Of a stretch of DNA of 64,000 bases, positions 52,330-61,627 are shown piece by piece. A program made the position numbers and the translations under genes. The notes under the pieces were generated by a model. It was not told the DNA's origin. It saw only the letters and a list, made by a program, of their open reading frames with translations, and ran no database searches. Numbering within the stretch: position 1 is the first letter of the stretch; every line of letters starts with the position of its first letter. Source of the DNA: Nocardioides scoriae (GTDB lineage: Bacteria > Actinomycetota > Actinomycetes > Propionibacteriales > Nocardioidaceae); contig NZ_LT629757.1 in the NCBI RefSeq assembly GCF_900104965.1, forward strand, positions 1,736,001-1,800,000, given 5' to 3'.

Positions 52330-54585
52330 ATGGCGGACTTCCGCCGCGCACCGGTGCGCGGCCACACGGCCGGCTCGCTGGCGTGGGCGCTGCTCTACGT
52401 CGCGGTGATGGCGCTCGGGCGTCTGGTGGTGCTCCCGGAGACCGGGCTGGCGCTGTTCTGGCCCGCCGCCGGCGTGGCCGCGCTGTGGCTGCTCCGCGGC
52501 GCCACCCGCCGCGAGGTCGTGCTCGACGGCGCGCTCCTGGCCGCGGCCACCGCGCTGTTCTTCTGGCACCTGGGCCCGCCGGCGGCCCTGCTGCTCGCCG
52601 GCGCCAACCTGGTGCAGGCCCTCGTGGTGCGCTGGGCTCTGGCCCGGGCCGAGGGGCGCAGCCCGACGTCGTCGCTGCGGCCCCGGCTCGAGCGGGCGGC
52701 CGACCTGCTGCGCCTGGCCGCCGCCTCGCTCGGCGCCGCCGTGGTCGGGTCGGCCCTCGGCACCCCCGCCTCGTGGGCGCTGACGGGCGAGCTCAGCTGG
52801 AGCACGACCCCCGTCTGGGTGGTCCGCAACGCGTGCGCCCTCTACGTCCTGGTCGCCGTCGTGCTCGCCCTGCGCGGACCTGGCCCGGATCCGGACGCCC
52901 CGCGCCTCGCGCTGACCGCCGAGCCCCGCGCCCGCGCCGGGCTCGAGCTCGCGGCGGTCGTGCTGGCCACCACCGGGCTCGGCAGCCTGGTCTTCGGGGC
53001 CGACCAGCAGCTGCCGGTGACCTACCTGGTGCTGGTCACCTCGGCCTGGATCGGCTTCCGCTTCGTCCCCGGCGTCGGCGCGCTGCACTGCCTGGGCTTC
53101 GGGACCCTCGCCGTCGTCGTGACCCTGCTCGGCTGGGGCCCCTTCGCGGCCCTGCCCGACCCGAGCGTGCGCGCGGTGGCGCTGCAGCTGTTCGCGGCCG
53201 TGACGACCTCGCTGGTGCTGCTGCTCGCCCTGGGGGTCGCCGAGCGCGCGGCCCTCGCGCGGCAGCTGCGGCTCTCCGAGTCGAGCGCCACCGCCCGGGC
53301 GCGGCTGCTCGGCGCGGTGACCGAGGCCCTGACCGACGGGCTGTGCGTGAGCGACTCGTGGGGACACGTCGTGATGGCCAACTCGGCGGCGGCCACCCTC
53401 GGCGGCGCCGACGCCGACGGGCGCCACGTCCACGACCCCGCGGACGTCGGGCTCACCCGCGTCGACGGCAGCGCCGTGCCGCCCGGCGAGCTGCCGCACG
53501 CCCGCGCGCTGCGCGGCGAGAGCGTCCCGGCCACCGACGTCGTGCGGGTCGACCCGCTCACCGGCGCCGAGACCGTCCTGTCGGTCACGGCGGTGCCGCT
53601 GCACCACGGCGAGCCCGACGAGGCCGGCGCAGAGCACCCGATGGCCGTGGTGCTGCTCCGCGACGTCACCCGGGAGCGGGCCGACAGCCGGGTGCTGCAG
53701 AGCTTCGCCGGTGTGGTGGCCCACGACCTGAAGAACCCGCTGACCGGGGTCCTCACCTGGGGCGAGGTCGCCCGCGACCAGCTCGCCGAGGCCCGCCCCG
53801 GGCTCGCGGCCCTGGGACGGGACGACACCGCCGACGCGGTCCTGGCCAGCCTGGAGAGGATCCACGGGGCGGCGACCCGGATGGACCGGCTCATCGACGA
53901 CCTGCTCGGCTACACCGTGGCGGGCAGCGCCGAGCTGAACCCCACCTGCCTCGACCTCGACGCGCTGCTGGTCGACGTCGTGCGCGACCTCGGCCTCGGG
54001 GGCGGCGACCGGGGTCACGACGGCCCCGCGCCGGCCGACGACGGGACCGGCGGCCCCCTCGTGCAGGTCGGCCCCCTCGGTCGGGTGCGGGCCGACGAGG
54101 TGCTCACGCGCCAGCTGTTCGCCAACCTGCTCGGCAACGCGGTCAAGTACGTCGCCCCCGGCGTGCGGCCCCACGTCCGCGTCACCGGCCAGGTCGTGGG
54201 CGAGGACCTCGAGGTCCGCGTGGTCGACAACGGGGTCGGGATCCCCCGCGCCGACCGCGGCAAGGTCTTCGACAGCTTCTTCCGCTCGGCCGCGACCGGC
54301 GACTACCCCGGCACCGGCCTGGGGCTGGCCATCTGCCGGCAGGCCGTCACCCGCCACGGCGGCCGGATCGCGGCGTACGACGGGCCGGGGACCGCCGCGG
54401 GCCCGGGCGGTCCGGGCACCACGATCGTGCTCACGCTGCCGCTGGACGTCGCGACCGGTGCGGGTGCGGCGCCGGGTGGCACCGCCGCCGTCGACTCGGT
54501 GGCCCTGGCTGCGGCCCTGCCGAGCGAGGGTTCCGGCCACGGGGACGACCCGCTCGCCCCCTCGCCGCTGCGCCCGACCGACTGA
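52330..54585 (+). CDS. MASE1-like membrane sensor histidine kinase with PAS domain
   Basis: 751 residues. About eight N-terminal helices form a MASE1-like sensor (LFWPAAGVAALWLLRG is typical), followed by a PAS-like region (EALTDGLCVSDSWGHVVMANSAAATLGG), HisKA with His465 in VVAHDLKNPL, and an HATPase domain (NLLGNAVKY, VVDNGVGIP, FRSAATGDYPGTGLGLAICRQAV). No response regulator is adjacent, so it is an orphan kinase. A disordered C-terminal tail of about 50 residues follows. ATG 52330 comes six bases after CAGACT, a leaderless pattern. Confidence 0.9.
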   Translation: MADFRRAPVRGHTAGSLAWALLYVAVMALGRLVVLPETGLALFWPAAGVAALWLLRGATRREVVLDGALLAAATALFFWHLGPPAALLLAGANLVQALVVRWALARAEGRSPTSSLRPRLERAADLLRLAAASLGAAVVGSALGTPASWALTGELSWSTTPVWVVRNACALYVLVAVVLALRGPGPDPDAPRLALTAEPRARAGLELAAVVLATTGLGSLVFGADQQLPVTYLVLVTSAWIGFRFVPGVGALHCLGFGTLAVVVTLLGWGPFAALPDPSVRAVALQLFAAVTTSLVLLLALGVAERAALARQLRLSESSATARARLLGAVTEALTDGLCVSDSWGHVVMANSAAATLGGADADGRHVHDPADVGLTRVDGSAVPPGELPHARALRGESVPATDVVRVDPLTGAETVLSVTAVPLHHGEPDEAGAEHPMAVVLLRDVTRERADSRVLQSFAGVVAHDLKNPLTGVLTWGEVARDQLAEARPGLAALGRDDTADAVLASLERIHGAATRMDRLIDDLLGYTVAGSAELNPTCLDLDALLVDVVRDLGLGGGDRGHDGPAPADDGTGGPLVQVGPLGRVRADEVLTRQLFANLLGNAVKYVAPGVRPHVRVTGQVVGEDLEVRVVDNGVGIPRADRGKVFDSFFRSAATGDYPGTGLGLAICRQAVTRHGGRIAAYDGPGTAAGPGGPGTTIVLTLPLDVATGAGAAPGGTAAVDSVALAAALPSEGSGHGDDPLAPSPLRPTD

Positions 54586-54604
54586 CCGGCGGCGCGACCT
54601 CCCA

Positions 54605-54625
54605 CACCCGGCTCAGCGCCGGGTG
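54605..54625. terminator. Hairpin between the sensor kinase and ggt
   Basis: CACCCGGC (54605-54612) pairs with 54618-54625 over a five-base loop. It overlaps the ggt stop codon and lies 20 bases after the kinase stop; the genes converge. Confidence 0.6.
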
Positions 54626-56511
54626 CGCACCACCAGCGCCGACCCACCACCGCGCCGCACCGGCTCGGAGACGGCCGTCAGCCGGCCCCGCGACCCGAAC
54701 TCGATCGCCGTGGCGGCGCCGATCTGCGCGGCGCTGGTGAAGGCGTCGCCGGCGGGGGTGAGCCTGTGGCCGAGCGCTTCGAGGGCCGGCCCGTAGGCGG
54801 CGATGAACTCCGGCTCGGCGGTGATGCTCGCGGTGTTGCGCTGCGAGCCGCGCGGGGCGGCGATCGCCTCCTGCACGCTCATCCCACGGTCGAGGCGGTT
54901 GAAGAGCATCTGCAGCACGGTCGTGATGATCGTCGAGCCGCCCGGGGACCCCAGGGCCAGGAACGGCCGCCCGTCGCGCAGCACCAGCGTCGGCGACATC
55001 GACGAGCGGGGCCGCTTGAGGGGCTGGATCCGGTTGGGGTCGGTCGCGTCGTACGTCGCGCCGTAGGAGAAGTCGGTCAGCTCGTTGTTGAGCAGGAACC
55101 CGCGGCCGGGGACCGTGATGCCCGAGCCGCCGGTCTGCTCGATGGTGAGGGTGTAGTCCACGACGTTGCCCCACCGGTCGGCCACGGTCAGGTTGGTCGT
55201 GGAGATGTTCTCGGTGTCGGTCTCGGGCCGGCGCTGACGGGTGCCGTCGGCGCAGACTCCGTCGTAGGAGCTGACGTCGCCCGGGTCGACCGGCTTGGTG
55301 GCGGCGGCAGCCGGGTCGATCTCGCAGGCGCGCTCGCGGGCGAAGCGGTCGGAGAGCAGGTCGTTCAGCGGGACGTCGACGAAGCGGGGGTCACCGACGT
55401 ACTCCCCACGGTCGGCGAAGGCCAGCGCGCTGGCCTCGAGGTAGTGGTGCAGCGCCTGGGTGTCGCCGAGGGCGGGGACGTCGTAGCGCTCGAGGATGTT
55501 GAGCGCCTCCCCCACGGTGGAGCCGCCGCTGGAGGACGGCGCCATGCCGTAGACGTCGTAGCCGCGGTAGCGGATCCGGGTGGGCGCCTGGTGGGAGACG
55601 CGGTAGCGCGCCAGGTCCCGGGTGGTGACGAACCCCGGGGGGACCGGCAGCTCGGGGTCGGCGACGGTCGGCGGCCGCTGCACGGTGCGGGCGATCTCGC
55701 GGGCGAGCGGTCCGGTGTAGAACGCCTTGGTGCCCTTGCGGGCGATCAGCCGGTAGGTCGCGGCCAGGTCGCGGTTGCGCAGCACCGTGCCGGGCTCGGG
55801 GGCCTGGCCGCCGGGCAGGAACAGCTTGGAGGTGGCGGGGAAGTCGGAGAACCGCTCGCGGTTCTGCTCGGTCTGCTCGGCGAAGGTCTGGTCGACCAGG
55901 AAGCCCCGGTCGGCCAGGCGTGCGGCGGGCCGCAGCGCGCGGGCCAGGCTGCGCCTGCCCCAGCGGTCGACCGCCGTCTTCCAGGTCGCCAGCGTGCCGG
56001 GCGTGCCGACGGCGACACCGCTGGTGACCAGCTCGGGGGTGAACCGGTAGGGCTGCCCCGTGTCGGGGTCGGTGAAGGCGTCGCGGGGCATCGTGGCCGG
56101 CGCGGTCTCGCGTCCGTCGATGGTGCGGACCCGTCCTGAGCGCGCGTCGTAGTAGACGAAGTAGCCACCGCCGCCGATGCCGGCGCTGTAGGGCTCGGTG
56201 ACGCCCAGCGCAGCGGCCGTGGCCACCGCGGCGTCGACTGCGTTGCCCCCCGAGCGCAGCACCTGCAGCCCGACCCGGGACGCCTCGGGGTCGACCGAGG
56301 TCACGGCCCCGCCGTAGCCGACGCTGGTGGGCGTCTTGGTGTTGTAGCGCCGGGCGCGCTCGCCCGACGGGGCCGCGAGGGCGGGCGCGGCCCGGTGCGT
56401 CCCGTCCGCAGCGGGGGCCGCCTCGGCCGGGGCGAGCGCGAGGCCGGCGACGCCGGTGGCGATCACCGCCGCGCTGGCGACGAGGCGGGTGGACGAGGTG
56501 CGGCGCGACAT
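54613..56511 (-). CDS. ggt: Secreted gamma-glutamyltransferase
   Basis: 632 residues with a signal peptide (1-32, ending AEAAPA). The proenzyme cuts itself before a Thr that becomes the nucleophile: Thr438 in STTNLTVAD matches the E. coli TTHYSVVD site. Other signatures are RSGGNAVDAAVATAAALGVTEPYSAGIGGGGYFVYYD, MAPSSSGGSTVGEALNIL, and SMSPTLVLRDGRPFLALGSPGGSTIITTVLQ. It hydrolyses glutathione and gamma-glutamyl compounds outside the cell. GGGAGG precedes ATG 56511. Confidence 0.95.
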   Translation of the reverse strand: MSRRTSSTRLVASAAVIATGVAGLALAPAEAAPAADGTHRAAPALAAPSGERARRYNTKTPTSVGYGGAVTSVDPEASRVGLQVLRSGGNAVDAAVATAAALGVTEPYSAGIGGGGYFVYYDARSGRVRTIDGRETAPATMPRDAFTDPDTGQPYRFTPELVTSGVAVGTPGTLATWKTAVDRWGRRSLARALRPAARLADRGFLVDQTFAEQTEQNRERFSDFPATSKLFLPGGQAPEPGTVLRNRDLAATYRLIARKGTKAFYTGPLAREIARTVQRPPTVADPELPVPPGFVTTRDLARYRVSHQAPTRIRYRGYDVYGMAPSSSGGSTVGEALNILERYDVPALGDTQALHHYLEASALAFADRGEYVGDPRFVDVPLNDLLSDRFARERACEIDPAAAATKPVDPGDVSSYDGVCADGTRQRRPETDTENISTTNLTVADRWGNVVDYTLTIEQTGGSGITVPGRGFLLNNELTDFSYGATYDATDPNRIQPLKRPRSSMSPTLVLRDGRPFLALGSPGGSTIITTVLQMLFNRLDRGMSVQEAIAAPRGSQRNTASITAEPEFIAAYGPALEALGHRLTPAGDAFTSAAQIGAATAIEFGSRGRLTAVSEPVRRGGGSALVVRTRR

Positions 56512-56634
56512 GGGGCCTCCCGAGAGCGGCGCCGGGGGTACGGCGCGTCGTGCCATTGAAGTGCCCCGCACCGACGACCGCAATCGTCCTGCCGCCCCGG
56601 TTTGGCGGGCCGGGGCCCGGGTACGCGGGACCGC

Positions 56635-56922
56635 ATGAGCGACTCCCCCGCCGACAGCGGCCACGGCACGGACGGTCCCGAGGTGTCGACGCCCCCGGGC
56701 GTCCCCGAGGACGGCGACGGCCCCGGCCTCGCCGCGGGCGGGCAGGGCACCGAGCCGCCGGCCGGCCACGAGGCCTCCGGTGACGAGGGCCCCGCGACGG
56801 GCTCGACCTCCGGCGGCACCATCGCCGTCGAGGACGAGCAGCCCGACCCCGACACGACGTCGGAGGAGACGGCCGAGCAGCAGGAGAACACCGAGGCCTC
56901 GACCGAGCAGCCGAGCCAGTGA
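56635..56922 (+). CDS. Small acidic disordered protein (95 aa)
   Basis: 95 residues made almost only of Asp, Glu, Ser, Thr, Pro and Gly, with few hydrophobic residues and no predicted fold. Ends STEQPSQ. No family recognised. Codon use is like that of its neighbours and the reading frame continues by a four-base overlap into a second acidic protein, which supports both being real. Divergent from ggt. Confidence 0.55.
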   Translation: MSDSPADSGHGTDGPEVSTPPGVPEDGDGPGLAAGGQGTEPPAGHEASGDEGPATGSTSGGTIAVEDEQPDPDTTSEETAEQQENTEASTEQPSQ

Positions 56923-57257
56923 CCGGGCCCGCGGACGACCGGACCGGCCCCGCCACGGGCGAGACCCCGGCCACCGAGGTGACCGAGTCCGACCCGAGCG
57001 CCGACAGCGTCGACCCGACCGACGAGCACGACTCCGGCATGGGCGTCAGCAGCGAGCGGGCCGGGTCGATCCGGGGCGTGGACCGCGGCGTGCGATACGA
57101 CGAGGCGCCGACCCACACCGACGAGGCCCCCGACACCGGTGACGACGGCGAGCCGCTGCCCGAGCAATCGGCCCGCGACGGGCGTCCGGAGGTCCACCCC
57201 GACCCGGTCGGGACCCACGACCACGACAGCGACCGCAACCCCCGCCACGGCGTCTAG
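56919..57257 (+). CDS. Small acidic disordered protein (112 aa), coupled to the previous gene
   Basis: 112 residues rich in Asp, Glu, Thr and Pro, with GMGVSSERAGSIRGVDRGVRYDEAPTHTDEAP as the only less-biased stretch and a His-rich end (GTHDHDSDRNPRHGV). GTG 56919 overlaps the preceding TGA (GTGA), so translation is coupled. Role unknown; desiccation or salt protection is only a guess from composition. Confidence 0.55.
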   Translation: MTGPADDRTGPATGETPATEVTESDPSADSVDPTDEHDSGMGVSSERAGSIRGVDRGVRYDEAPTHTDEAPDTGDDGEPLPEQSARDGRPEVHPDPVGTHDHDSDRNPRHGV

Positions 57258-57313
57258 GCGGCTGCGTCCCCCAGGGGTCGTCCCCCGCGGGCTCGTCCCC
57301 CGCGGGCGGGGCC

Positions 57314-58885
57314 TCAGCGGTGGCGTCCGGGCTCCAGGTCGCGCGACCACAGCACCGTGCCGGCGGCGTTGCGCAGCGACACCGTGAGCAGCCCGTCGGC
57401 GGCGATGTCGACGTGGCCGAAGAACTGGTTGCCGCCGCGCGGCGACTGGTTGGGGTAGTCGGCCGCCCTGGCGAAGACCTGCTCCGGCCCGAAGGTGCCG
57501 TCCAGCTGGCTGGGCCCGAAGGTGCCGGCGTTGATCGGCCCGGCGACGATCTCCCAGAACGGGTCGAAGTCGGTGAACGCCGCTCGCCCGGGGCTGTAGT
57601 GGTGGGCTGCGCAGTAGTGCACGTCGGCGGTGATCCACACGACGCCGGGCACGCCCCTGAGGCCGCGCAGCACCCGGGCGAGCTCGAGCTCGCGCCCCAG
57701 AGGTGCGCCGGGGTCGCCGTTGGCGATCGACTCCTGCGCCGTGCCGTCGGGCACGACCATGCCCAGCGGCAGGTCGGCCGAGATCACCTTCCACGTGGCC
57801 GTGGAGCGGCGTACCTCCCGCACCAGCCAGTCGGCCTGCTCCCGGCCCAGGATCGGGGTCTCGCGGGCCTCCAGGCCGGCGGTGTTCGGGGACTTGTGCG
57901 TGCGCATGTCGAGGCAGAAGACGTCGAGGTGGGCCCCGCGCTCGATCCTGCGGTAGATGCGTGCCTCGGCGAAGCCGGTCCGCCCGCGGCCGCGGGTCTG
58001 GCCGACCGCGATCGGCTGGTACTCCTGCCACGCACGGCGGGCCCGCGCGGCCAGCACGTCGACCCGCTTCTCGGTGTAGCGCGGGTCGTCGAGCACCTCG
58101 CCGGGCCACCAGTTGTTGACCGTCTCGTGGTCGTCCCACTGCGCCACGACGGGGGTGTCGGCGTAGAAGGCGCGGACGTGGTCGTCGAGGAGGTTGTAGC
58201 GGTGGCGACCGCGGAACTCCCCCAGCGTCTCGGCGACCTTGGAGACCTCGGGGGTCACCAGGTTGCGCCACACCTGGCCGTCGGGCTCGACCACGCGCTC
58301 GAGGATCGGGCCGTCGGCGTAGATGGTGTCGCCGGCGTGGACGAAGAAGTCGGGCCGCGTCGCGTGCATCGCGGCGTACGCCGTCATGCCGCCGAGGTCG
58401 GGGTTGATCCCCCATCCCTGGCCCGCCGTGTCACCGGTCCACACGAACGACGTCGCCTCGCGCCGGTGCGACGCCGTGACGAACCGGGAGCGGCCCACCT
58501 CGCCGCGGGTGCCGTCGGGCGTCTCGAACCAGAGCTCGGCGAGGTGCTCGCGTCCCGGCGCGAGCCCGGCCACCTCGATGCGGGCGGTGAGGTCGGAGCG
58601 CACGGTGGCCCAGGGACCCCGCACCACGCGCCGCTGCCGGCCGCTGCCGACGCGGGCGACCAGGCGGCCCTCCCCGGACGCCCGGGCCCACAGCACGGCT
58701 GACCGGCTGGTCACGTCGCCGGTCTGCACGCCGTCGGTGAGCGCGAGCCCCCGTCGCAGCTGGCCGGGCGCGGTGCGCCCCACGGCCCGCGCCTCGGCGG
58801 GCGAGCCCACCGCCCCGAGGGCCAGCAGCCCGGCCGATCCGGCGAGCAGGTGTCGGCGGGAGGGTCCGGACGGTGCGGAGGTCAT
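57314..58885 (-). CDS. PhoD-type alkaline phosphatase/phosphodiesterase, Tat-exported
   Basis: 523 residues. A twin-arginine signal (PSRRHLLAGSAGLLALGAV) directs export of the folded metalloenzyme. After an N-terminal Ig-like PhoD domain (LTDGVQTGDVTSRSAVLWAR) come the metal-site motifs FVWTGDTAGQGWGIN, FVHAGDTIYADG, WDDHETVNNWWPGE and WITADVHYCAAHHYSP. PhoD enzymes release phosphate from mono- and diesters with Ca and Fe. ATG 58885 is chosen for the signal peptide; a GTG at 58915 adds ten residues. No Pho box is obvious. Confidence 0.92.
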   Translation of the reverse strand: MTSAPSGPSRRHLLAGSAGLLALGAVGSPAEARAVGRTAPGQLRRGLALTDGVQTGDVTSRSAVLWARASGEGRLVARVGSGRQRRVVRGPWATVRSDLTARIEVAGLAPGREHLAELWFETPDGTRGEVGRSRFVTASHRREATSFVWTGDTAGQGWGINPDLGGMTAYAAMHATRPDFFVHAGDTIYADGPILERVVEPDGQVWRNLVTPEVSKVAETLGEFRGRHRYNLLDDHVRAFYADTPVVAQWDDHETVNNWWPGEVLDDPRYTEKRVDVLAARARRAWQEYQPIAVGQTRGRGRTGFAEARIYRRIERGAHLDVFCLDMRTHKSPNTAGLEARETPILGREQADWLVREVRRSTATWKVISADLPLGMVVPDGTAQESIANGDPGAPLGRELELARVLRGLRGVPGVVWITADVHYCAAHHYSPGRAAFTDFDPFWEIVAGPINAGTFGPSQLDGTFGPEQVFARAADYPNQSPRGGNQFFGHVDIAADGLLTVSLRNAAGTVLWSRDLEPGRHR

Positions 58886-58954
58886 GTCTGCAGCCCACCG
58901 CGACGGCGTGTCCACCGGCCCACCGCCAGGTGAACGGCGGCCGACCGTCGAGGC

Positions 58955-59182
58955 TCACCTCGACGTGGCGGACCGGGGCCGCCCCGCTCCAGGACTGAGG
59001 ATCGGACCCTCGCCCGCCGCCACGGCCGGCCCGTCGCGCCAGGGCGCGAGGGTGGCAACCCCACCCGCCGCGGCGCTCGCCAGCAACGTCCTGCGGTGCA
59101 GGACGGCGCGAGGCCGACCCCGGTGGTCACCAGCACCGGCGTCGGAGCGGTCATCGGCCAGGAGGGGCGGGCGAGGATCCAT
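58955..59182 (-). pseudogene. Possible remnant of a Tat-exported protein
   Basis: A 75-codon frame beginning MDPRPPLLADD contains a convincing twin-arginine signal (HRRTLLASAAAGGVATLAP) but stops 26 residues later with no mature domain. It lies between the SDR and phoD genes on their strand. It may be the 5' end of a decayed gene whose body is lost, or a chance frame. No continuation with a recognisable domain is seen in the other frames. Confidence 0.3.
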
Positions 59183-59232
59183 CGCGACACCATGACCCAC
59201 CAAGTCTGATCGACTTCGGTGGGGAGCACGAG

Positions 59233-60009
59233 CTACTTCGGGGGCATTCGGATGCCGCCGTCGACGCGGACGGTCTCGCCGTTCATGTAGGAGTTGGTCA
59301 CGCACTCCACGACCATGCTGGCGAGCTCGTCGGGCCGGCCCAGGCGCCGGGGGTAGAGCACGGACTCGCCCAGCTTGGCCTTGAACGCCTCGGCCGCCTC
59401 GCCCTCGCCGTAGATCGGGGTGTCGATGAGGCCGGGGGCCACGGTGTTGAGCCGGATGCCGACGGCCGCGAGGTCCCGGGCCACCGGGAGGGTGAGGCCG
59501 ACGACGCCGCCCTTGGACGCGGAGTACGCCGCCTGGCCGATCTGGCCGTCGAAGGCCGCCACGCTCGCCAGGTTGACGATCGCCCCCCGCTCGCCGGACG
59601 CGGTCGGCTCGGTGCGCCCGATCGCGGTGCCGACCAGCCGGATGCAGTCGAAGGTGCCGATGAGGTTGATGCGGACCACCCGGCTGAAGGCCTCGAGGTC
59701 GGCCGCGGAGTCGTAGCTGCCGTCGCGCCCCACCGTGCGCTGCGCCCAGCCGATGCCGGCCGAGTTGACCAGGACGCGCAGCGGACCGAGGCGCTCGGCC
59801 TCCTCGATGGCGGCGACGATCTGCTCGGTGCGGGTCACGTCGACGGGGGCGAAGACGCCGTCGATCTCGGCGGCGAGCGCCTCCCCGCGGGCCTGGTCGA
59901 TGTCGGCCACGACGACCCGGGCGCCCCGGGCGGCGAGCTGGCGGGCGACGGCGGCACCGATGCCGGAGGCCGCTCCCGTGACGATGGCGCTGGCTGCGTT
60001 GATCTCCAT
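59233..60009 (-). CDS. Short-chain dehydrogenase (3-hydroxyacyl-CoA dehydrogenase type II-like)
   Basis: 258 residues. NAD-binding TGAASGIG (11-18) with Asp36 ending the second strand (VVVADID), NSAG (82-85), and catalytic Ser149, Tyr162 and Lys166 (YSASKGG) are all present. The opening [24 protein letters not shown] and the middle insert resemble the HSD17B10/FadB2x group, which act on 3-hydroxyacyl-CoAs or steroids; the exact substrate is not known. ATG 60009 follows TAGGAT by seven bases, suggesting a leaderless mRNA. Confidence 0.88.
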   Translation of the reverse strand: MEINAASAIVTGAASGIGAAVARQLAARGARVVVADIDQARGEALAAEIDGVFAPVDVTRTEQIVAAIEEAERLGPLRVLVNSAGIGWAQRTVGRDGSYDSAADLEAFSRVVRINLIGTFDCIRLVGTAIGRTEPTASGERGAIVNLASVAAFDGQIGQAAYSASKGGVVGLTLPVARDLAAVGIRLNTVAPGLIDTPIYGEGEAAEAFKAKLGESVLYPRRLGRPDELASMVVECVTNSYMNGETVRVDGGIRMPPK

Positions 60010-60053
60010 GCGCGGGATCCTAGGACCGCGGCGGGGTCACGCGGCGACGAGGG

Positions 60054-60893
60054 TCACAGCGCGGTGAGGCCCTCGGCGACGAGCACGGCCGGCCCGGTCA
60101 TGAGCACGCGGTCGTCCTCGGTCCAGGTGATGCTGAGCGTGCCGCCGGGCAGGTCGACGGCGTACGCCGTGCCGCGGGGCGCCTCGTCGGCCCGCGCCGC
60201 GGCCACCACGACCGCGCAGGCTCCGGTGCCGCAGGAGCGGGTCTCGCCCGAGCCCCGCTCGTGGACCCGCATGGCGACGTGGTGCTCGCCGCGCCGCACC
60301 ACCAGCTCGACGTTGACCCCGTCGGGGTAGGTGGCGGCGTCGTGGCGGGGCGCCTCGGTCAGCGGACCGGCGTCGGCCAGGTCGTCGACGAACGCCACGG
60401 CGTGCGGGTTGCCCATGCTGACGTGCACCGCGGGCCAGCTGCGCTCGCCGATGCCGATCTCGGTGTCGCCCAGCAGCTCGGGCGTGCCCATGTCGACGGT
60501 GACGTCGCCGTCGTGCCGGCCGTCGGCGAAGGTCAGCACCTTGACCCCGCCCCGGGTCGCGACCGGCAGCGGGTCGCGCGGGTCGACGTCCGCGTGGGTG
60601 GCCAGGAAGCGGCCCAGCACGCGGATGCCGTTGCCGCACATCTCCGAGACCGAGCCGTCGGCGTTGCGGTAGTCCATGAACCACGTCGCCTCGCCGCGGG
60701 CCGCGACGGCCGCGGGGTCGTCGGTCGCGTCGGTGCGGACCACCCGGATCACGCCGTCGGCGCCGATCCCGGCGCGCCGGTCGCAGAGCCGGACCACCTG
60801 CTCGGGGGTGAGCTCGTGGCGGCCCTGGGCGTCGGGCACCAGGACGAAGTCGTTCTCGGTGCCGTGGCCCTTGACGAAGGAGTACTCGCTCAC
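60054..60893 (-). CDS. dapF: DapF, diaminopimelate epimerase
   Basis: 279 residues. Converts LL-DAP to meso-DAP for lysine and peptidoglycan. The two catalytic cysteines are Cys86 in SEMCGNGIR and Cys221 in RSCGTGACA. The N-terminal KGHGTENDFVL is typical. GTG 60893 was chosen because CAGGAT lies eight bases upstream; a GTG at 60911 is in frame and adds six residues. It shares a short region with the divergent ABC ATPase gene. Confidence 0.95.
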   Translation of the reverse strand: MSEYSFVKGHGTENDFVLVPDAQGRHELTPEQVVRLCDRRAGIGADGVIRVVRTDATDDPAAVAARGEATWFMDYRNADGSVSEMCGNGIRVLGRFLATHADVDPRDPLPVATRGGVKVLTFADGRHDGDVTVDMGTPELLGDTEIGIGERSWPAVHVSMGNPHAVAFVDDLADAGPLTEAPRHDAATYPDGVNVELVVRRGEHHVAMRVHERGSGETRSCGTGACAVVVAAARADEAPRGTAYAVDLPGGTLSITWTEDDRVLMTGPAVLVAEGLTAL

Positions 60894-60973
60894 GGCTCGC
60901 GATCCTGTCACGTCCGCCCCACCGGCCGGCGACCCGGCGTCGGACCGGCACGCGGTGGGGCCAGACTGGGCCG

Positions 60974-61627
60974 GTGCCGAAGACCGCGCCCGACCGCGTG
61001 CCCGTCCTGCGCCTGCGGGGCCTGACCCGCCGCCACGGCGAGACCGTCGTGCTCGACGGGGTCGACCTCGACGTCCAGCCCGGCGAGGCGGTCGCCCTGA
61101 CCGGGCCCAACGGCTCGGGCAAGTCGACGCTGCTGCGCTGCGTGCTCGGCACCGAGGAGCCCACCTCGGGCACGGTCGAGCTCGACGGGCGCCCCCTCGA
61201 CGAGCGCGACCCGCGGGTGCGCAGCGCGCTCGCGGTGGTCATGGACGACCAGGACTTCTTCCCCGACCTCTCCGTCGTCGAGCACCTCGACCTGCTCGCG
61301 CGCGCCCACCGGGTCGCCGACGCCGACGACCTCGTCGACGACGTCCTCGCCCAGGTCGGGCTGGTGGCCCAGTCGGGGCAGCTGCCGGGCACCCTGTCCT
61401 CGGGCCAGCTGCGGCGGCTCGCCCTGGCGGCCGCCCTGGTCCGCCCGCGCCGGCTGCTGCTGCTGGACGAGCCCGAGCAGCGCCTCGACACCGAGGGCCT
61501 GGAGTGGCTCGGGGCCAGGCTGCGGCGGGAGAAGTCCGAGGGTCTGGCGGTGCTGTTCGCCTCGCACTCCCCGCGGCTGGTCGAGCTGGTCGCCGACCGC
61601 AGCCTGGAGCTGGGCCGGCCCTCGTGA
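60974..61627 (+). CDS. ABC transporter ATPase, paired with DUF6297 permease
   Basis: 217 residues. Walker A TGPNGSGKST, signature LSSGQLRRLALAAAL, Walker B LLLLDEPEQRLD and switch His in ASHSPRLVEL. The Gln after Walker B (DEPEQ) takes the place of the usual hydrophobic residue, which is common in this actinobacterial group. GTG 60974 follows CAGACT by six bases. The stop overlaps the permease start by four bases. Confidence 0.9.
   Translation: MPKTAPDRVPVLRLRGLTRRHGETVVLDGVDLDVQPGEAVALTGPNGSGKSTLLRCVLGTEEPTSGTVELDGRPLDERDPRVRSALAVVMDDQDFFPDLSVVEHLDLLARAHRVADADDLVDDVLAQVGLVAQSGQLPGTLSSGQLRRLALAAALVRPRRLLLLDEPEQRLDTEGLEWLGARLRREKSEGLAVLFASHSPRLVELVADRSLELGRPS

Noticed and set aside
57270-57312. 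Direct repeat of TCGTCCCCCGCGGG after the acidic-protein genes
   Set aside because: Two adjacent 14-base copies of simple GC-rich sequence; no larger structure or associated gene.
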